64,000 nucleotides of DNA from Bacteroidota bacterium. Lineage in GTDB: Bacteria; Bacteroidota; Bacteroidia; NS11-12g; UBA955. The notes beneath the pieces are model-generated. The model saw only the letters and a list, made by a program, of their open reading frames with translations, made no database searches and had not been told where the DNA came from. The position numbers and the translations under genes were made by a program. The first letter of the stretch is position 1. Each line of letters opens with the position of its first letter. The stretch spans positions 37,253-101,252 of the forward strand of contig CAUJCT010000001.1 of assembly GCA_963169345.1 (NCBI GenBank), written 5' to 3'. This document shows, piece after piece, positions 18,221 to 29,277 of the stretch.

Positions 18221-20044
18221 TTATCGTAAAACTGTCAAAGAACCAGATTCGTTATGCAGTTTATTGTGAATGTCTTTAGCAAAAATTCTGTAGACATATA
18301 CATCTTGCTGCACCAATTCATCCTTATAAGTGCCATCCCAGCCAATATCCGGATCATCCGTTCTGAAAAGCAATTCACCCCATCTGTTGTATATTTCTAA
18401 AGTATAGCTGATGATGTGATTGGTGTAAGGTTTAAATTCGGAAGTTTTTGGATTGAAAGCATTAGGCACAAACAGAAAAACTTCGTTGTTATAAATCACT
18501 AAAACAGAATCGCTGTAACAACCTTTATCGTTATACACCCTAAGTCGCACCTGATAAGCAGAGGTATCTAAAATGATTCTTTGAAGTTGTTTGGCCCAAA
18601 GACTATCTGTTTCATAAAACCATTGATACCGGTATGTCAAATTAAAATTAACTGGAAAAAATTGGTATTCATTTTTACCAGTGACAAGTACAGAAAAAAA
18701 CGGGTCCGGTTTTAAATAAGAGGAAATTGTTCCGTAAAAGGTATCTTTACATGAATTGGAATCGATCGAAAATAAACCAATTGAATAAATTCTTTCAGAT
18801 TCAGGTATTAGCACCAGTTCTTTTTCGATGTGTAAGACAGTATCAACACGCCATGTGTACGAACTATTTTTAGTAAGATGTGCCGGGACTATTGTTAAAG
18901 TATCTCCAATACATACCTGAGTTTCCTTAAAACTGACACCATGTTTATGATTGACAATATTTAAGTTCTGAATTATTGAATCAATACAAAATGAATCTTT
19001 TGAGAGGAGTTTTACATTGTAGGTACCCGGTTGATTAAATTTGTGGTAAATACCTGGCGTATTGTTACTGACAACCGAGGCTCCATCATCAAAATCCCAT
19101 TCATACTTATTGAATCCGACACTAAAGTTTTTGAAAAAAATGGTTTCGTATAAACAGTATTTTGACTGCACCTGATAATCAACAAATCTGTCATCTTCAC
19201 TTACCGGGATAGTATATTCAGTTGCGCAGCTTTTATCATCTCTATAGATTAGTTTTAAGTTCTGTCTTTCATTCAATTTAACATAAAATCTATCTGTATC
19301 ACCCTGAGTTAAAAGTTTTGATTTGTAATCATAAACATTAAAGCTATAGCGATTATTCAACAATACATTGATATCATCGTTGCATTGATACACATTTGGG
19401 TGCGTATTCAGATTCTGACATTCAAAATCAATCCACATGAGTGCAGTATGTCCCCCTTCAGAACAACCCTTGACTTCGAATTTAAGTGTAACTGTTTTAC
19501 CTTTCAGATTCAGCAATTTTATGACTGCAGGTTTCCATTTAATAAACCGGTTATATAAATTTCCTTTGACAAAAAAACTATAACCCTGAAAGCTAAAATC
19601 GAGAGTACTTGAATTCTGATAATAAACATCAGAGCTATCGTAAACACTGATACTATAATAAGCATCATGAATTTCATAGTACATAGCATACCAGTATGGC
19701 AATTGAAAAGTATCGCTGTCTATATATAACTCTCGTTCTATACTGTATAAATTGTGTGTATAGCTATTTCTTAAAAAAGTACCTAATCTGAGAGAATACA
19801 AGCCTCCACTAGGGCAAACAGCTGGTTCATTAACATCTGCATGGATTTTATCTGTATCGCCAGTTATATAAAAGCCCGAATAATTGACACCTAAATTTGG
19901 GCTAACTACTGCCCCATTCAACCTGGCAGTCCAGGCACCTAAGTCAGCATTCTCAAACCCATAGTTATTTTGAGCATGCACGACATGACTGCACACAAAC
20001 ATTAAGAAAGCAAGGCAACAATACTTTGTCCTTGAATACTTCAT
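18221..20044 (-). CDS. PKD domain / gliding motility-associated C-terminal domain protein
   Basis: YEWDFDDGASVVSNNTPGIYHKFNQPGTY; C-terminus FVPNAFNPKTSEFKPY...LEIYNRWGELLFRTDDPDIGWDGTYKDELVQQDVYVY. Confidence 0.85.
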   Translation of the reverse strand: MKYSRTKYCCLAFLMFVCSHVVHAQNNYGFENADLGAWTARLNGAVVSPNLGVNYSGFYITGDTDKIHADVNEPAVCPSGGLYSLRLGTFLRNSYTHNLYSIERELYIDSDTFQLPYWYAMYYEIHDAYYSISVYDSSDVYYQNSSTLDFSFQGYSFFVKGNLYNRFIKWKPAVIKLLNLKGKTVTLKFEVKGCSEGGHTALMWIDFECQNLNTHPNVYQCNDDINVLLNNRYSFNVYDYKSKLLTQGDTDRFYVKLNERQNLKLIYRDDKSCATEYTIPVSEDDRFVDYQVQSKYCLYETIFFKNFSVGFNKYEWDFDDGASVVSNNTPGIYHKFNQPGTYNVKLLSKDSFCIDSIIQNLNIVNHKHGVSFKETQVCIGDTLTIVPAHLTKNSSYTWRVDTVLHIEKELVLIPESERIYSIGLFSIDSNSCKDTFYGTISSYLKPDPFFSVLVTGKNEYQFFPVNFNLTYRYQWFYETDSLWAKQLQRIILDTSAYQVRLRVYNDKGCYSDSVLVIYNNEVFLFVPNAFNPKTSEFKPYTNHIISYTLEIYNRWGELLFRTDDPDIGWDGTYKDELVQQDVYVYRIFAKDIHNKLHNESGSLTVLR

Positions 20045-20174
20045 AACATAGTTTTAATGCTTGGATTGATTTATCACCAACACAATAATTCAAATATAAC
20101 TATTTAAAGTTTAATATAAAAACAAAGAAACGAGAATAAAGGCCAGATTCAGCCTGTTTGCAAATTTTAGATTA

Positions 20175-22511
20175 TCAGAATGATGCGCTATAACTTAAAG
20201 CAGGCATGATTGGCAGCTGATTAACGCGGGTAAAATTCACTCGGTCAAAATAGAATATGTTTTGTCTGTTGTAGATATTGGTAACCGATAAAACGACATG
20301 ACTTTTGAACTCTTTGGTATTTCTAATGTTGTATCTCACAGATGCATCTAATCTGTGATAGGCAGGCAATCGACCGCCATTTAATTCACCGTAGAGAATA
20401 CCCAGCTGACCATTGGACTGCATATAATTGAAACTTGGTCCACTTTGGAAATCAAATTTCTCGTAGAATCCTGTGGTTTGGGTAAAAGGAAATCCTGAAC
20501 CAAAATTCCAGCGCAGGTTTGCAGATAATTTATTTTTCTTATCAAGGACATAATCAATGACAAAATTGGCATTGTGTCTTCTGTCCCAGTGAGGATTATA
20601 TGAAACTATACCATCCGTTCTGGTGACATAAGTCAAAGAATAAACAGCCCAGATAAATAATTTCTTTCCATCATCATATTTAAATTTAAAATCACCACCG
20701 TATGCATTACCCTTTTCTATAAGAAAATCTTTTTTCAATCTTTCTGAGAATACAGAATAGTCACCATCATCATCAAACAATTTATCTCTGTTGATATTGG
20801 TAATCTGGTCGAAGGATTTGAAAAAACCTTCAATACCAAAATCCATATATTTATTGATATCGTAATCGAAACCCAATACAGCCTGTCGTGCAAGTTGCAA
20901 TCTGCTTTTAACTTCTTTACCATCAAATTTTTTAGGTAAATTATCAGGACCACTTAAAAATCCGTAAAACAAGTTGACTACATCTCTATCGCTAAAAGCT
21001 GAAAGTAAATTTTGAGAGTATTTACCAATACCGCCTTTAAGTGTTAGTTTTTTATTGATAAGGTATTTACCATTGATGCGGGGTTCAAGAGAAGTATTTC
21101 CCAGGGAAGCGTAATACTGCAATCTTGTTCCTGCCTCCAGAGCAAATTTATTCCTCACCCATTTATATAAGGCAAATCCACAAATTTCAGTGGTAAACTG
21201 TTCCTGGGAAATATAGCGGTTATTGGAATTATAGATATTGAAATAGGTACTGAAAGCATTGATTTCAAAACCGTATTTAATTTCGTCTTTATTATTATAG
21301 CCGAGAGCACTTACCCCCATATTTAAACCTGAGATAGAACTTTGTCTTGGTTTTAAATCAATTTCTTTTTGTTGAATATCGTAATCTGAATAAGCGATGA
21401 AGGCATCAATTTTAGATTGCTTTCCTTCCGGAATGAGTGTGAAACGGGCACTTGCACCAGTCTGATTCCAACTATATTTTGTGGAGCCAGGGAAGTTAAC
21501 ATTGTCTCTGAAATTAAAACCAAACAATCGAATACTACTTCCATTTGGAGAGTTAAAAGTAATTTTACCATATATATCGTTGAAATTATATGGCAGTTTA
21601 TCCGGATCAGCATACTGATAAAACACTTTGGAGCTTCTGTCAAGAAATGAATTTTTAATTGAAAGTATAAAACTTGAACTACCTCTGCCCGGTATAAATT
21701 TCTTTAATGGACCTTCAAGTGAGAGTTTACCGAGAAATGGACTTAAACTAAAATTACCACTGAGCTTATTTCTGTTCCCGTCTCTGGTTTTAACATCAAC
21801 AATTGCAGACACCCTTCCACCGTGTTCAGCTCCAAATGCAGCAGAATATACATCTGCTGATTTCATAAGGTCGGCATCAAATATGGAGAATAATCCAATA
21901 GAATGAAACGGATTGTAAATGGTCATCCCATCCAACAAAATCTTATTCATTACCGGACTTCCACCTCTTATGTACAATTGACCACCCTGGTCACCACTAA
22001 AAACAACGCCAGGCAAAATCTGCAGGTATTGAACTAAATCGGGAGTGCCACCAACAGTCGGAATTTTGAATAAATGTGCAGGTTTAATTTTTGTATTCCC
22101 TATCTCTATATCTTCCTTTTTATGTTTGCGAATGACTGTTTTTCGGGCCTCATCAAAACTATTGACATTGGGATTTAAAAAGATATTATGAACAGAAATG
22201 GTTCCACTTAATATGGTAAATTTAAAGGTATCTGTTTCGTAACCGGCGAGAGAAACAATAAAGGTGTATTTCTGAGGCTCAAGTCCATTGACTATATAAT
22301 AACCTTCCGCATTAGAATTTGAACTCTTATCGGTTCCTTTAACGGTAATCAGAACATTATCCAGCTCAACACCAGATACGGCATCTTTAATAAAACCTTT
22401 CAATCCGCCCGTTTGGGCATTCGAATTAAAAATAATTGAAACAAATAAAAACAGCAGCAAAAAACGCAAAAACATAAATGCAAACTTAGGGAAATGTAAA
22501 CGCAATACCAT
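20175..22511 (-). CDS. TonB-dependent receptor with N-terminal carboxypeptidase regulatory-like domain
   Basis: GGLKGFIKDAVSGVELDNVLITVKG; plug GDQGGQLYIRGGSPVMNKILLDGMTIYNP. Confidence 0.9.
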   Translation of the reverse strand: MVLRLHFPKFAFMFLRFLLLFLFVSIIFNSNAQTGGLKGFIKDAVSGVELDNVLITVKGTDKSSNSNAEGYYIVNGLEPQKYTFIVSLAGYETDTFKFTILSGTISVHNIFLNPNVNSFDEARKTVIRKHKKEDIEIGNTKIKPAHLFKIPTVGGTPDLVQYLQILPGVVFSGDQGGQLYIRGGSPVMNKILLDGMTIYNPFHSIGLFSIFDADLMKSADVYSAAFGAEHGGRVSAIVDVKTRDGNRNKLSGNFSLSPFLGKLSLEGPLKKFIPGRGSSSFILSIKNSFLDRSSKVFYQYADPDKLPYNFNDIYGKITFNSPNGSSIRLFGFNFRDNVNFPGSTKYSWNQTGASARFTLIPEGKQSKIDAFIAYSDYDIQQKEIDLKPRQSSISGLNMGVSALGYNNKDEIKYGFEINAFSTYFNIYNSNNRYISQEQFTTEICGFALYKWVRNKFALEAGTRLQYYASLGNTSLEPRINGKYLINKKLTLKGGIGKYSQNLLSAFSDRDVVNLFYGFLSGPDNLPKKFDGKEVKSRLQLARQAVLGFDYDINKYMDFGIEGFFKSFDQITNINRDKLFDDDGDYSVFSERLKKDFLIEKGNAYGGDFKFKYDDGKKLFIWAVYSLTYVTRTDGIVSYNPHWDRRHNANFVIDYVLDKKNKLSANLRWNFGSGFPFTQTTGFYEKFDFQSGPSFNYMQSNGQLGILYGELNGGRLPAYHRLDASVRYNIRNTKEFKSHVVLSVTNIYNRQNIFYFDRVNFTRVNQLPIMPALSYSASF

Positions 22512-22532
22512 ATTTCTTTTACCTTTACTGGC

Positions 22533-23942
22533 TTATGATTGGAAATTAGAGGAATGCAATTTCTGTCTTCCTGATGTAAGCAGGTTAATAATAAAATAGG
22601 TACTGAAAAATACCACTAAAAATAAACAGAGTTCAAGAGCAAAGGTTTCGTTTGCCCAATCATATACAGGAAGATGCATCACCAATTTAGACAAAAACAA
22701 TGAGCAAAACGCTGCGACCAATGAAAAAGCTGCTATATAAATATGCCATCTCACATTGTAATGACCGATATTTTGCCAATAATAGACAAAAATAAAAGCT
22801 GTCATTGAGCAAGATAATCCAATACTCCAGGCATTGGCAGCACCCTGAATGCCATTTTCCGGAATTAAAACTAAAGCAGATATTCCTCCACAAATCAGAC
22901 CAATTAAATTACAAACTAAAATGGTTTTAAATTTATTGGCAGCATGTAAACCATGACTGATAATATTTGTAACACTAAATGCTAATACCCCCGAAGCAAG
23001 ATTTAAAAACAATGGTCTTACCTCTTCAAATCCATTACCGAATAAAAATGACCAGAAATCAGTTGGCAACAACATCATCAACAGCATGGCCAGCAATGTA
23101 CCGAAGAAATTGATTGTCATTATTTTTTCAGTAATTTTAAAATGTTGGCTCTCTCCTACTGTGTTGAGAATTTTCATGTGCTGCATTTGCGCCATACTAT
23201 GACCTAAAATCCAGATAGACTCACACAAAATAACAGCATTGTTGTAGACGCCCAAAGCAGCTTCACTTATAAAAAATGCGACCAGAAAAAAGTTGAGTCT
23301 GTAGTTTAAAAACTGAATGGCCTGTGCACTCTGAATCCATACGCCACTTCTAAGTATCTCCGGTTCAAATACAAAAGTACTGTCTCCAAATTTTAAATGA
23401 GATTGAACCATCCTGTAAGACACCATTACACTAATTAAGAGCGCTAAAAAAAACGCAAGGATATAATTACGAGAATGATAATCACCCAGCAGACCACTAA
23501 GAAAAAACCCAATCAGTAATAAAACTGGAACAACCAGAAGAGATATGTTTCTTTTATGTACTTCCTGTTTGCCCATCAATAAAAGATGATGGAGATTTAC
23601 AACGGATAGTAATAAAGCCGCAGGAGCAATGAAATATTTATAAGGTAATTGAGTAAATACCAATATTGGTAAAGACAAGAGACAAACTCCGGTAATCCAT
23701 AGCAAACTGCTGTTCCAAAGTCTTCTTTGTGCATATTTATAAGACAAATTTATAATAGCAGTGCTGTTTCCGAAATCACAAAACAATTGTAAGAGCGCAA
23801 CAGAAGACATAAAAAGACCAATTTCTCCGCGACCTTCCGGTCCAAGATATCGGGAAACCAGGATAACAGTCAGCAGCCCGATAACTGCAACTAAAGTTTT
23901 AGAAACAAAATTGGATAATATGCCTTTGACAAATGCAGTCAA
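22533..23942 (-). CDS. Polysaccharide biosynthesis / oligosaccharide flippase family membrane protein
   Basis: SRYLGPEGRGEIGLFMS motif, multiple TMs. Confidence 0.8.
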   Translation of the reverse strand: MTAFVKGILSNFVSKTLVAVIGLLTVILVSRYLGPEGRGEIGLFMSSVALLQLFCDFGNSTAIINLSYKYAQRRLWNSSLLWITGVCLLSLPILVFTQLPYKYFIAPAALLLSVVNLHHLLLMGKQEVHKRNISLLVVPVLLLIGFFLSGLLGDYHSRNYILAFFLALLISVMVSYRMVQSHLKFGDSTFVFEPEILRSGVWIQSAQAIQFLNYRLNFFLVAFFISEAALGVYNNAVILCESIWILGHSMAQMQHMKILNTVGESQHFKITEKIMTINFFGTLLAMLLMMLLPTDFWSFLFGNGFEEVRPLFLNLASGVLAFSVTNIISHGLHAANKFKTILVCNLIGLICGGISALVLIPENGIQGAANAWSIGLSCSMTAFIFVYYWQNIGHYNVRWHIYIAAFSLVAAFCSLFLSKLVMHLPVYDWANETFALELCLFLVVFFSTYFIINLLTSGRQKLHSSNFQS

Positions 23943-23944
23943 GA

Positions 23945-24283
23945 CTAAATATTATTGGTTTTATAACCTTTAGAAACCAGGTAATCCTTTACCTTTTTTA
24001 CATTGTCGCCCTGAATCAGGATTTCGCCATCAACAATGCTGCCACCGGTTCCACAAAAGTTTTTGAGCTGTTTGGCAAGCGCTTCCATATCAGATAATTT
24101 TCCAACAAAACCTTTTATTAGAGTAGCTTTTTTACCGCCTCTTTGTTTGGTTTCCAATCTGATGATTAGTTTTTGTAAACGGGGTTCCAGTGTTTCAGAT
24201 TCTTCAAATTCAGAGTTAAATTCAAAATCTGAATCGGTGCTGTAGACCATTCCATCTGATTCGCGTTTCACTTTTTTACTCAT
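23945..24283 (-). CDS. SUI1/eIF1-like translation initiation factor (YciH-like)
   Basis: RLETKQRGGKKATLIKGFVG...LAKQLKNFCGTGGSIVDGEILIQGD. Confidence 0.9.
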   Translation of the reverse strand: MSKKVKRESDGMVYSTDSDFEFNSEFEESETLEPRLQKLIIRLETKQRGGKKATLIKGFVGKLSDMEALAKQLKNFCGTGGSIVDGEILIQGDNVKKVKDYLVSKGYKTNNI

Positions 24284-25211
24284 AACAAAGGATTTTCAAA
24301 CTTGATGGTTCAATATTAACATTTATTTCCTTACCCAGCCAAATCGGTTCACCATCAACATGCACCGGACCTTCATTTTCACGTCTGATTACAAAATCGG
24401 AACCTACAAACACTTCGCTGTGTTTGTTTTTATGAAGATTTCCTTTCATGAGACTGCTGACAATAAACGGCAAATCAATTGAGGTGAATTTTTTTAGCAC
24501 CACTACATTGAATTCGCCATCATCAGGCAATGCTCCCGGATGCACCATAACATTATTGCCCCATTGAGTTGCATTGGCAATAGCAATCATAAAAGCATTG
24601 CCCTCCCATACCCTTTTACCATTTTTATAGACCTGATAAAACTGGCTTTTGTAGTTAAGCTGACCAATAATGGTTTTGACATAACCCTGTAGCCCTCTTT
24701 TCTTTTTATTTGCAAAAGCTGAACTAATGTGTGCATCAAAACCTATTCCCCCAATATTGATCATACAATGCCTGTTGAACCACACAGTATCAATTGGCTT
24801 AACCTTGTATTTACCAATCTCACTGATGGCTTTTGCTGTATCCAATGGCATTTTAAAATGTCTGGCAAAACCATTGCCGGAGCCAAGTGGAATAACGCCA
24901 AGTGCTATACCTGTATTGACCAGCCTGGATGCAATCTGATTGATAGTACCATCTCCACCTGCACCCATTACTATGTCTGCTTTTTCTTTGATAGCCTTCT
25001 CTGTTAACAACAGCACATCATCAGCTTTTTCAGTAGGCCAAATCGAAACATCAAAAAGCGAATGGTCAATATGGCGTTCTATAAGTTTAGGCAAATCCTT
25101 TACTTTTTTTCGCCCTGAAAACGGATTATATATGACGACTAATTTATGCAATCTGAATTTGAAAACTATTAGAAGACCTACCGCTTTTAAAATAAATACA
25201 GGAATGGCCAA
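24276..25211 (-). CDS. Diacylglycerol kinase catalytic domain lipid kinase (YegS-like)
   Basis: VVIYNPFSGRKK; VMGAGGDGTINQIASRL; LGVIPLGSGNGFARHF. Confidence 0.92.
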   Translation of the reverse strand: MAIPVFILKAVGLLIVFKFRLHKLVVIYNPFSGRKKVKDLPKLIERHIDHSLFDVSIWPTEKADDVLLLTEKAIKEKADIVMGAGGDGTINQIASRLVNTGIALGVIPLGSGNGFARHFKMPLDTAKAISEIGKYKVKPIDTVWFNRHCMINIGGIGFDAHISSAFANKKKRGLQGYVKTIIGQLNYKSQFYQVYKNGKRVWEGNAFMIAIANATQWGNNVMVHPGALPDDGEFNVVVLKKFTSIDLPFIVSSLMKGNLHKNKHSEVFVGSDFVIRRENEGPVHVDGEPIWLGKEINVNIEPSSLKILCYE

Positions 25212-25313
25212 AATAAATTAAGCTCACATCTACATTCAATGCAGGCTTATTCAACCTATCAAATATTTTTTGTAGTAAAACTTTAAATTTAAATATGGAA
25301 AAGTTGGACACGT

Positions 25314-25970
25314 TTATTTATTGAATGCAAACTGAATAATGTTGGCGCCCATTTTTAAAGCCTCCTGCCTTTTCTCCTCAGGGTCGTTGTATACAGACTG
25401 ATCTTCCCAACCATTTCCAAGGTCACACTCGTAAGAGAAAAAACAAACCAGACGACCTTCGTATATCAAACCGAAACCCTGAGGCGCCTTACCTTCGTGT
25501 TCGTGTATTTTTGGAAGACCTTTGTCGAAGTTGTAAGACTGGTGGTATATAGCATGAGAAAAAGGCAATTCAATAAATTCCAGTTCCGGGAAAACCTTTT
25601 TCATTTGAGGCACTATAAATGGTTTTAAACCATAGTTATCGTCAATATGAAGAAATCCACCTGCTACCAGATATTTTCTAAGATTGTTGGCTTCAGCATC
25701 AGAAAAAACTACATTGCCATGACCGGTTAGATACAGCCAGGGGTAATTAAAAATTTCAGGAGAACCAATTTCTACAACAGCATCAGAAGGATTGATAGAT
25801 GTTTTGATGTTTCTATTGCAGAAGTTAATAAGATTTGGCAAAGCAGTTTTATTGGCATACCAATCGCCTCCGCCTTTGTATTTAACTTTTGCTATTTTAA
25901 ATCCATAATCGGTTGTTGCAGAAGAGAACAACATCACTATTAAAACAAGAGGTAAAAAAGTCTTTAACAT
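25314..25970 (-). CDS. DUF4159 domain protein
   Basis: KYKGGGDWYANKTALPNLINFCN; YLTGHGNVVFSDAEANNLRKYLVAGGFLHIDDNYG. Confidence 0.85.
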   Translation of the reverse strand: MLKTFLPLVLIVMLFSSATTDYGFKIAKVKYKGGGDWYANKTALPNLINFCNRNIKTSINPSDAVVEIGSPEIFNYPWLYLTGHGNVVFSDAEANNLRKYLVAGGFLHIDDNYGLKPFIVPQMKKVFPELEFIELPFSHAIYHQSYNFDKGLPKIHEHEGKAPQGFGLIYEGRLVCFFSYECDLGNGWEDQSVYNDPEEKRQEALKMGANIIQFAFNK

Positions 25971-26010
25971 AGCTATACAATTTTAAGCAATAGGATTCAA
26001 TTTTAGAAAT

Positions 26011-26850
26011 TTATTCGTTACCCGGAAAATTGAATTCAGATAAACCTTCATGTCTGATCCACTTGCCTTTCTTCTTTAGTTCGTAATAATCTATGCGACC
26101 ATCGGGAATATAATACTGGTACATCCCCATTTTTTCGGGGTTACTTGGAACCAGATTAGAAAAGGTGATTAATTTTTCGGTGGGCTCAAATCTCAGTACC
26201 ATAGTGCCTTCATCCGCGTATTCAAAGAACACTCTGTATTGAGGCGTATAATCTCTTTCGTTAGAATAGAACACTGGAGCGCCGATATGCAATTCTTCTT
26301 CTTTATCCACCCATAACACATCAATTATTTTCCTGTTGGAAAAACTGGTTTTACCATTGAAACCCAGTACACAATAGTAAGTTTTTCCTTTCTTTTTAAA
26401 CTGATACATTTGGTAATACAAGGCTCCTGGCCAAAAATCAGAAGTGAAATCTTCATAAAGTGAATCCGATTTTGGTTCTATTTTATCTCTTAGCCAATAG
26501 GATTTGTGCGGCTTCCCGGGTTTACTTCTGTACATAACGAGACAATGATTAATGTACTCCTGCATATCCGTCAGGCAAATCCAGGATATGACTTTCATTT
26601 TGCCGTCCTCTGAATTTAATACAGAAATAGTCGATTTAACAGAATCCAAAGACAAGTCAAATCCATTGTCCTCATCCGCTAAAGTTAAAAGTAAATTTTT
26701 GAAAGAGTCGTTGTAAGTAAAACGAACTGACTGTGATTTACTATATCTCAGACTGTCTGAATAATGTTTAAGCAAACGCGTTGAATCGTTGGCATAAACA
26801 TTTAATGCAGAAAATAAAAACAGGCTAATACACAATCTCAGAGCACTCAT
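26011..26850 (-). CDS. Hypothetical secreted protein
   Basis: Signal peptide and long ORF. Confidence 0.65.
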   Translation of the reverse strand: MSALRLCISLFLFSALNVYANDSTRLLKHYSDSLRYSKSQSVRFTYNDSFKNLLLTLADEDNGFDLSLDSVKSTISVLNSEDGKMKVISWICLTDMQEYINHCLVMYRSKPGKPHKSYWLRDKIEPKSDSLYEDFTSDFWPGALYYQMYQFKKKGKTYYCVLGFNGKTSFSNRKIIDVLWVDKEEELHIGAPVFYSNERDYTPQYRVFFEYADEGTMVLRFEPTEKLITFSNLVPSNPEKMGMYQYYIPDGRIDYYELKKKGKWIRHEGLSEFNFPGNE

Positions 26851-26897
26851 ATGTATTCTTAATACAAAACTGTACCAAAATATTGTGTCAGAAAAAA

Positions 26898-28076
26898 TTA
26901 CATTAATTCAATGACCATAGCACTGGCACCACCACCACCATTACAAATGGCTGCACCACCAATTTTAGCATTGTTTTGTTTCAATACATTGATAAGCGTA
27001 ACAATGATTCTTGCGCCACTGGCACCAAGCGGGTGACCTAAAGCCACTGCTCCGCCATTGACATTGATTTTATTAGGATCAAGTTTCATCAGTTGAGTGT
27101 TAACCAATCCTACAACAGAGAAAGCTTCATTAAATTCGAAGTACTCAATATCTTCCATTTTAACACCTGCGTGCTGAGCTGCTTTTGGCATTGCTTTAGA
27201 AGGTGCTGTAGTAAACCATTCAGGTTCATGTTCAGCATCAGCAAACCCTTTTATTTTTGCAATTGGTTTTAAACCAAGAGCATCCATTTTTTCTTTACTC
27301 ATTAAGATAAGTGCTGCTGCACCATCATTCATAGTAGAGGCATTAGCTGCAGTAACTGTACCGTCTTTGCTGAAAGCAGGTTTTAAAGCAGGGATTTTGT
27401 CAAAAAATACATTCTTGTATTCTTCATCATGGTTAAACTGAGTAACATTGCCTTTTCTGTCCACCAATTCAACCGGAACAATCTCCTCATTGAATTTTCC
27501 TTCAGCCCACGCTGCAGCAGCTTTTTTATAAGAGCTAATTGCAAACTCATCCTGAGCTTCACGTGAAAAAGCATATTCTTTGGCACAAAGGTCGGCACAC
27601 CATCCCATCATTTGCTGGTTGTATGCATCCATTAAACCATCATTAGACAAACCATCCACCATATTGAAGTTGCCATATTTATAGCCGGTACGACTACCCA
27701 TCATATAATGAGGTACCATACTCATATTTTCCATACCACCTGCCACAACCACATCTGCCATACCAAGCATAATTTGCTGAGCAGCCAGACTAATAGATTT
27801 CATACCACTGGCACAAACTTTATTGACAGTCGTACACTGAACAGTGTTAGGCAGTCCTGCATATTTAGCAGCTTGTCTTGCAGGAGCCTGACCCAGTCCG
27901 GCTTGCAGAACGCTTCCAAAGTACACTTCCTGAACTTCTTCAGGATTTAGACTTATTTTTTCAATCGCACCTTTAATGGCTGCTGCACCTAATTTTGTTG
28001 CAGGTACTGAAGATAAGGCACCCATAAAACTTCCCATTGCGGTTCTGACTGCTGAAACTACGTATACGTCTTTCAT
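26898..28076 (-). CDS. Acetyl-CoA C-acyltransferase (thiolase)
   Basis: NKVCASGMKSISLAAQQI; NGGAVALGHPLGASGARI; CNGGGGASAMVIE. Confidence 0.95.
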   Translation of the reverse strand: MKDVYVVSAVRTAMGSFMGALSSVPATKLGAAAIKGAIEKISLNPEEVQEVYFGSVLQAGLGQAPARQAAKYAGLPNTVQCTTVNKVCASGMKSISLAAQQIMLGMADVVVAGGMENMSMVPHYMMGSRTGYKYGNFNMVDGLSNDGLMDAYNQQMMGWCADLCAKEYAFSREAQDEFAISSYKKAAAAWAEGKFNEEIVPVELVDRKGNVTQFNHDEEYKNVFFDKIPALKPAFSKDGTVTAANASTMNDGAAALILMSKEKMDALGLKPIAKIKGFADAEHEPEWFTTAPSKAMPKAAQHAGVKMEDIEYFEFNEAFSVVGLVNTQLMKLDPNKINVNGGAVALGHPLGASGARIIVTLINVLKQNNAKIGGAAICNGGGGASAMVIELM

Positions 28077-28155
28077 TTTTCTTAATAAAATTTGCGCGAA
28101 ATTAAGTCATTTTTTGCAACCGATTAAGTAAATTTTAAGTTTAATTTGCGAACGA

Positions 28156-29259
28156 ATGAAATACTATCTGATTGCCGGAGAAGCCAGCGGTGACTTACAT
28201 GGATCCAATCTCATGAAACACATCTTGAATTTTGATCCAAAGGCTGAATTTCGTTTCTGGGGCGGTGATTTAATGAAGGAACAAGGCGGAACGATGGAAA
28301 AACACTATAGAGAAACCGCTTTCATGGGATTAACAGATGTCCTTTTAAACATTGGCAAAATTTTCAAATTCCTGAAAATATGTAAAGCCGATATCCTTCA
28401 ATTTAAGCCTGATGCCTTAATACTGATTGATTATCCAGGATTCAATTTAAAAATGGCAGCTTTCGCTAAGGAAAACGGAATTCCAACGCATTATTACATT
28501 TCACCTAAAGTTTGGGCATGGAATACTAAAAGAGCCTATAAAATTAAAAAGAATGTCGATTATCTTTACTCCATCTTACCTTTCGAAACTGAATTTTACA
28601 AACCATTCGGTGTTCGACCGGATTATATAGGGAATCCATTATGCGACGCTATTGAATCGTATCCGTTCGATACAGAATTTAAGGCTAATAATGCTTTGAG
28701 TAAACCTTTTATAGCCCTTTTACCCGGCAGCAGAATGAGTGAATTAAAGCATGTTTTGCCTACAATGATTGCCACAAGAAAACTTTTCAAAGATTACGAT
28801 TTTGTATTGGCTGGTGCCGCACATATAAGTGATGATATTTATCAATCGTATATTAAAGATGAAAATATACGACTAATAAAAGGTAAAACTTATGATGTGT
28901 TAAACAATGCCCATGCAGCCTTGGTTTGCAGTGGTACGGCAACTTTAGAAACTGCCTTGCTGAATTGCCCTCAGGTGGTATGCTATAAATTCAGTCGTTT
29001 GAGTTACGAAATTGGAAAACTCGTCATAAAAGTTAAGTTCATTTCTCTGGTCAATTTAATCATGGACCGAAAACTGGTAAACGAGTTGATTCAAGTAGAT
29101 TATACCCCTGAAACTACAGCAAGAGAATTAAAAAAGATATTGGATGGTCCTGAAAGGGAAGCCATGTTGAAATCGTATGCTGCATTGCGAATAAAAGTTG
29201 GGGAGCCAGGCGCGAGTAAGAGGGCTGCTCAGCTGATAGTTAATCGCACTATTAAATAA
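28156..29259 (+). CDS. lpxB: Lipid-A-disaccharide synthase
   Basis: YYLIAGEASGDLHGSNLM; YYISPKVWAWNTKRAYKIKKNVD; LLPGSRMSEL. Confidence 0.94.
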   Translation: MKYYLIAGEASGDLHGSNLMKHILNFDPKAEFRFWGGDLMKEQGGTMEKHYRETAFMGLTDVLLNIGKIFKFLKICKADILQFKPDALILIDYPGFNLKMAAFAKENGIPTHYYISPKVWAWNTKRAYKIKKNVDYLYSILPFETEFYKPFGVRPDYIGNPLCDAIESYPFDTEFKANNALSKPFIALLPGSRMSELKHVLPTMIATRKLFKDYDFVLAGAAHISDDIYQSYIKDENIRLIKGKTYDVLNNAHAALVCSGTATLETALLNCPQVVCYKFSRLSYEIGKLVIKVKFISLVNLIMDRKLVNELIQVDYTPETTARELKKILDGPEREAMLKSYAALRIKVGEPGASKRAAQLIVNRTIK

Positions 29260-29277
29260 TCTATCGCAGAAGTACAA

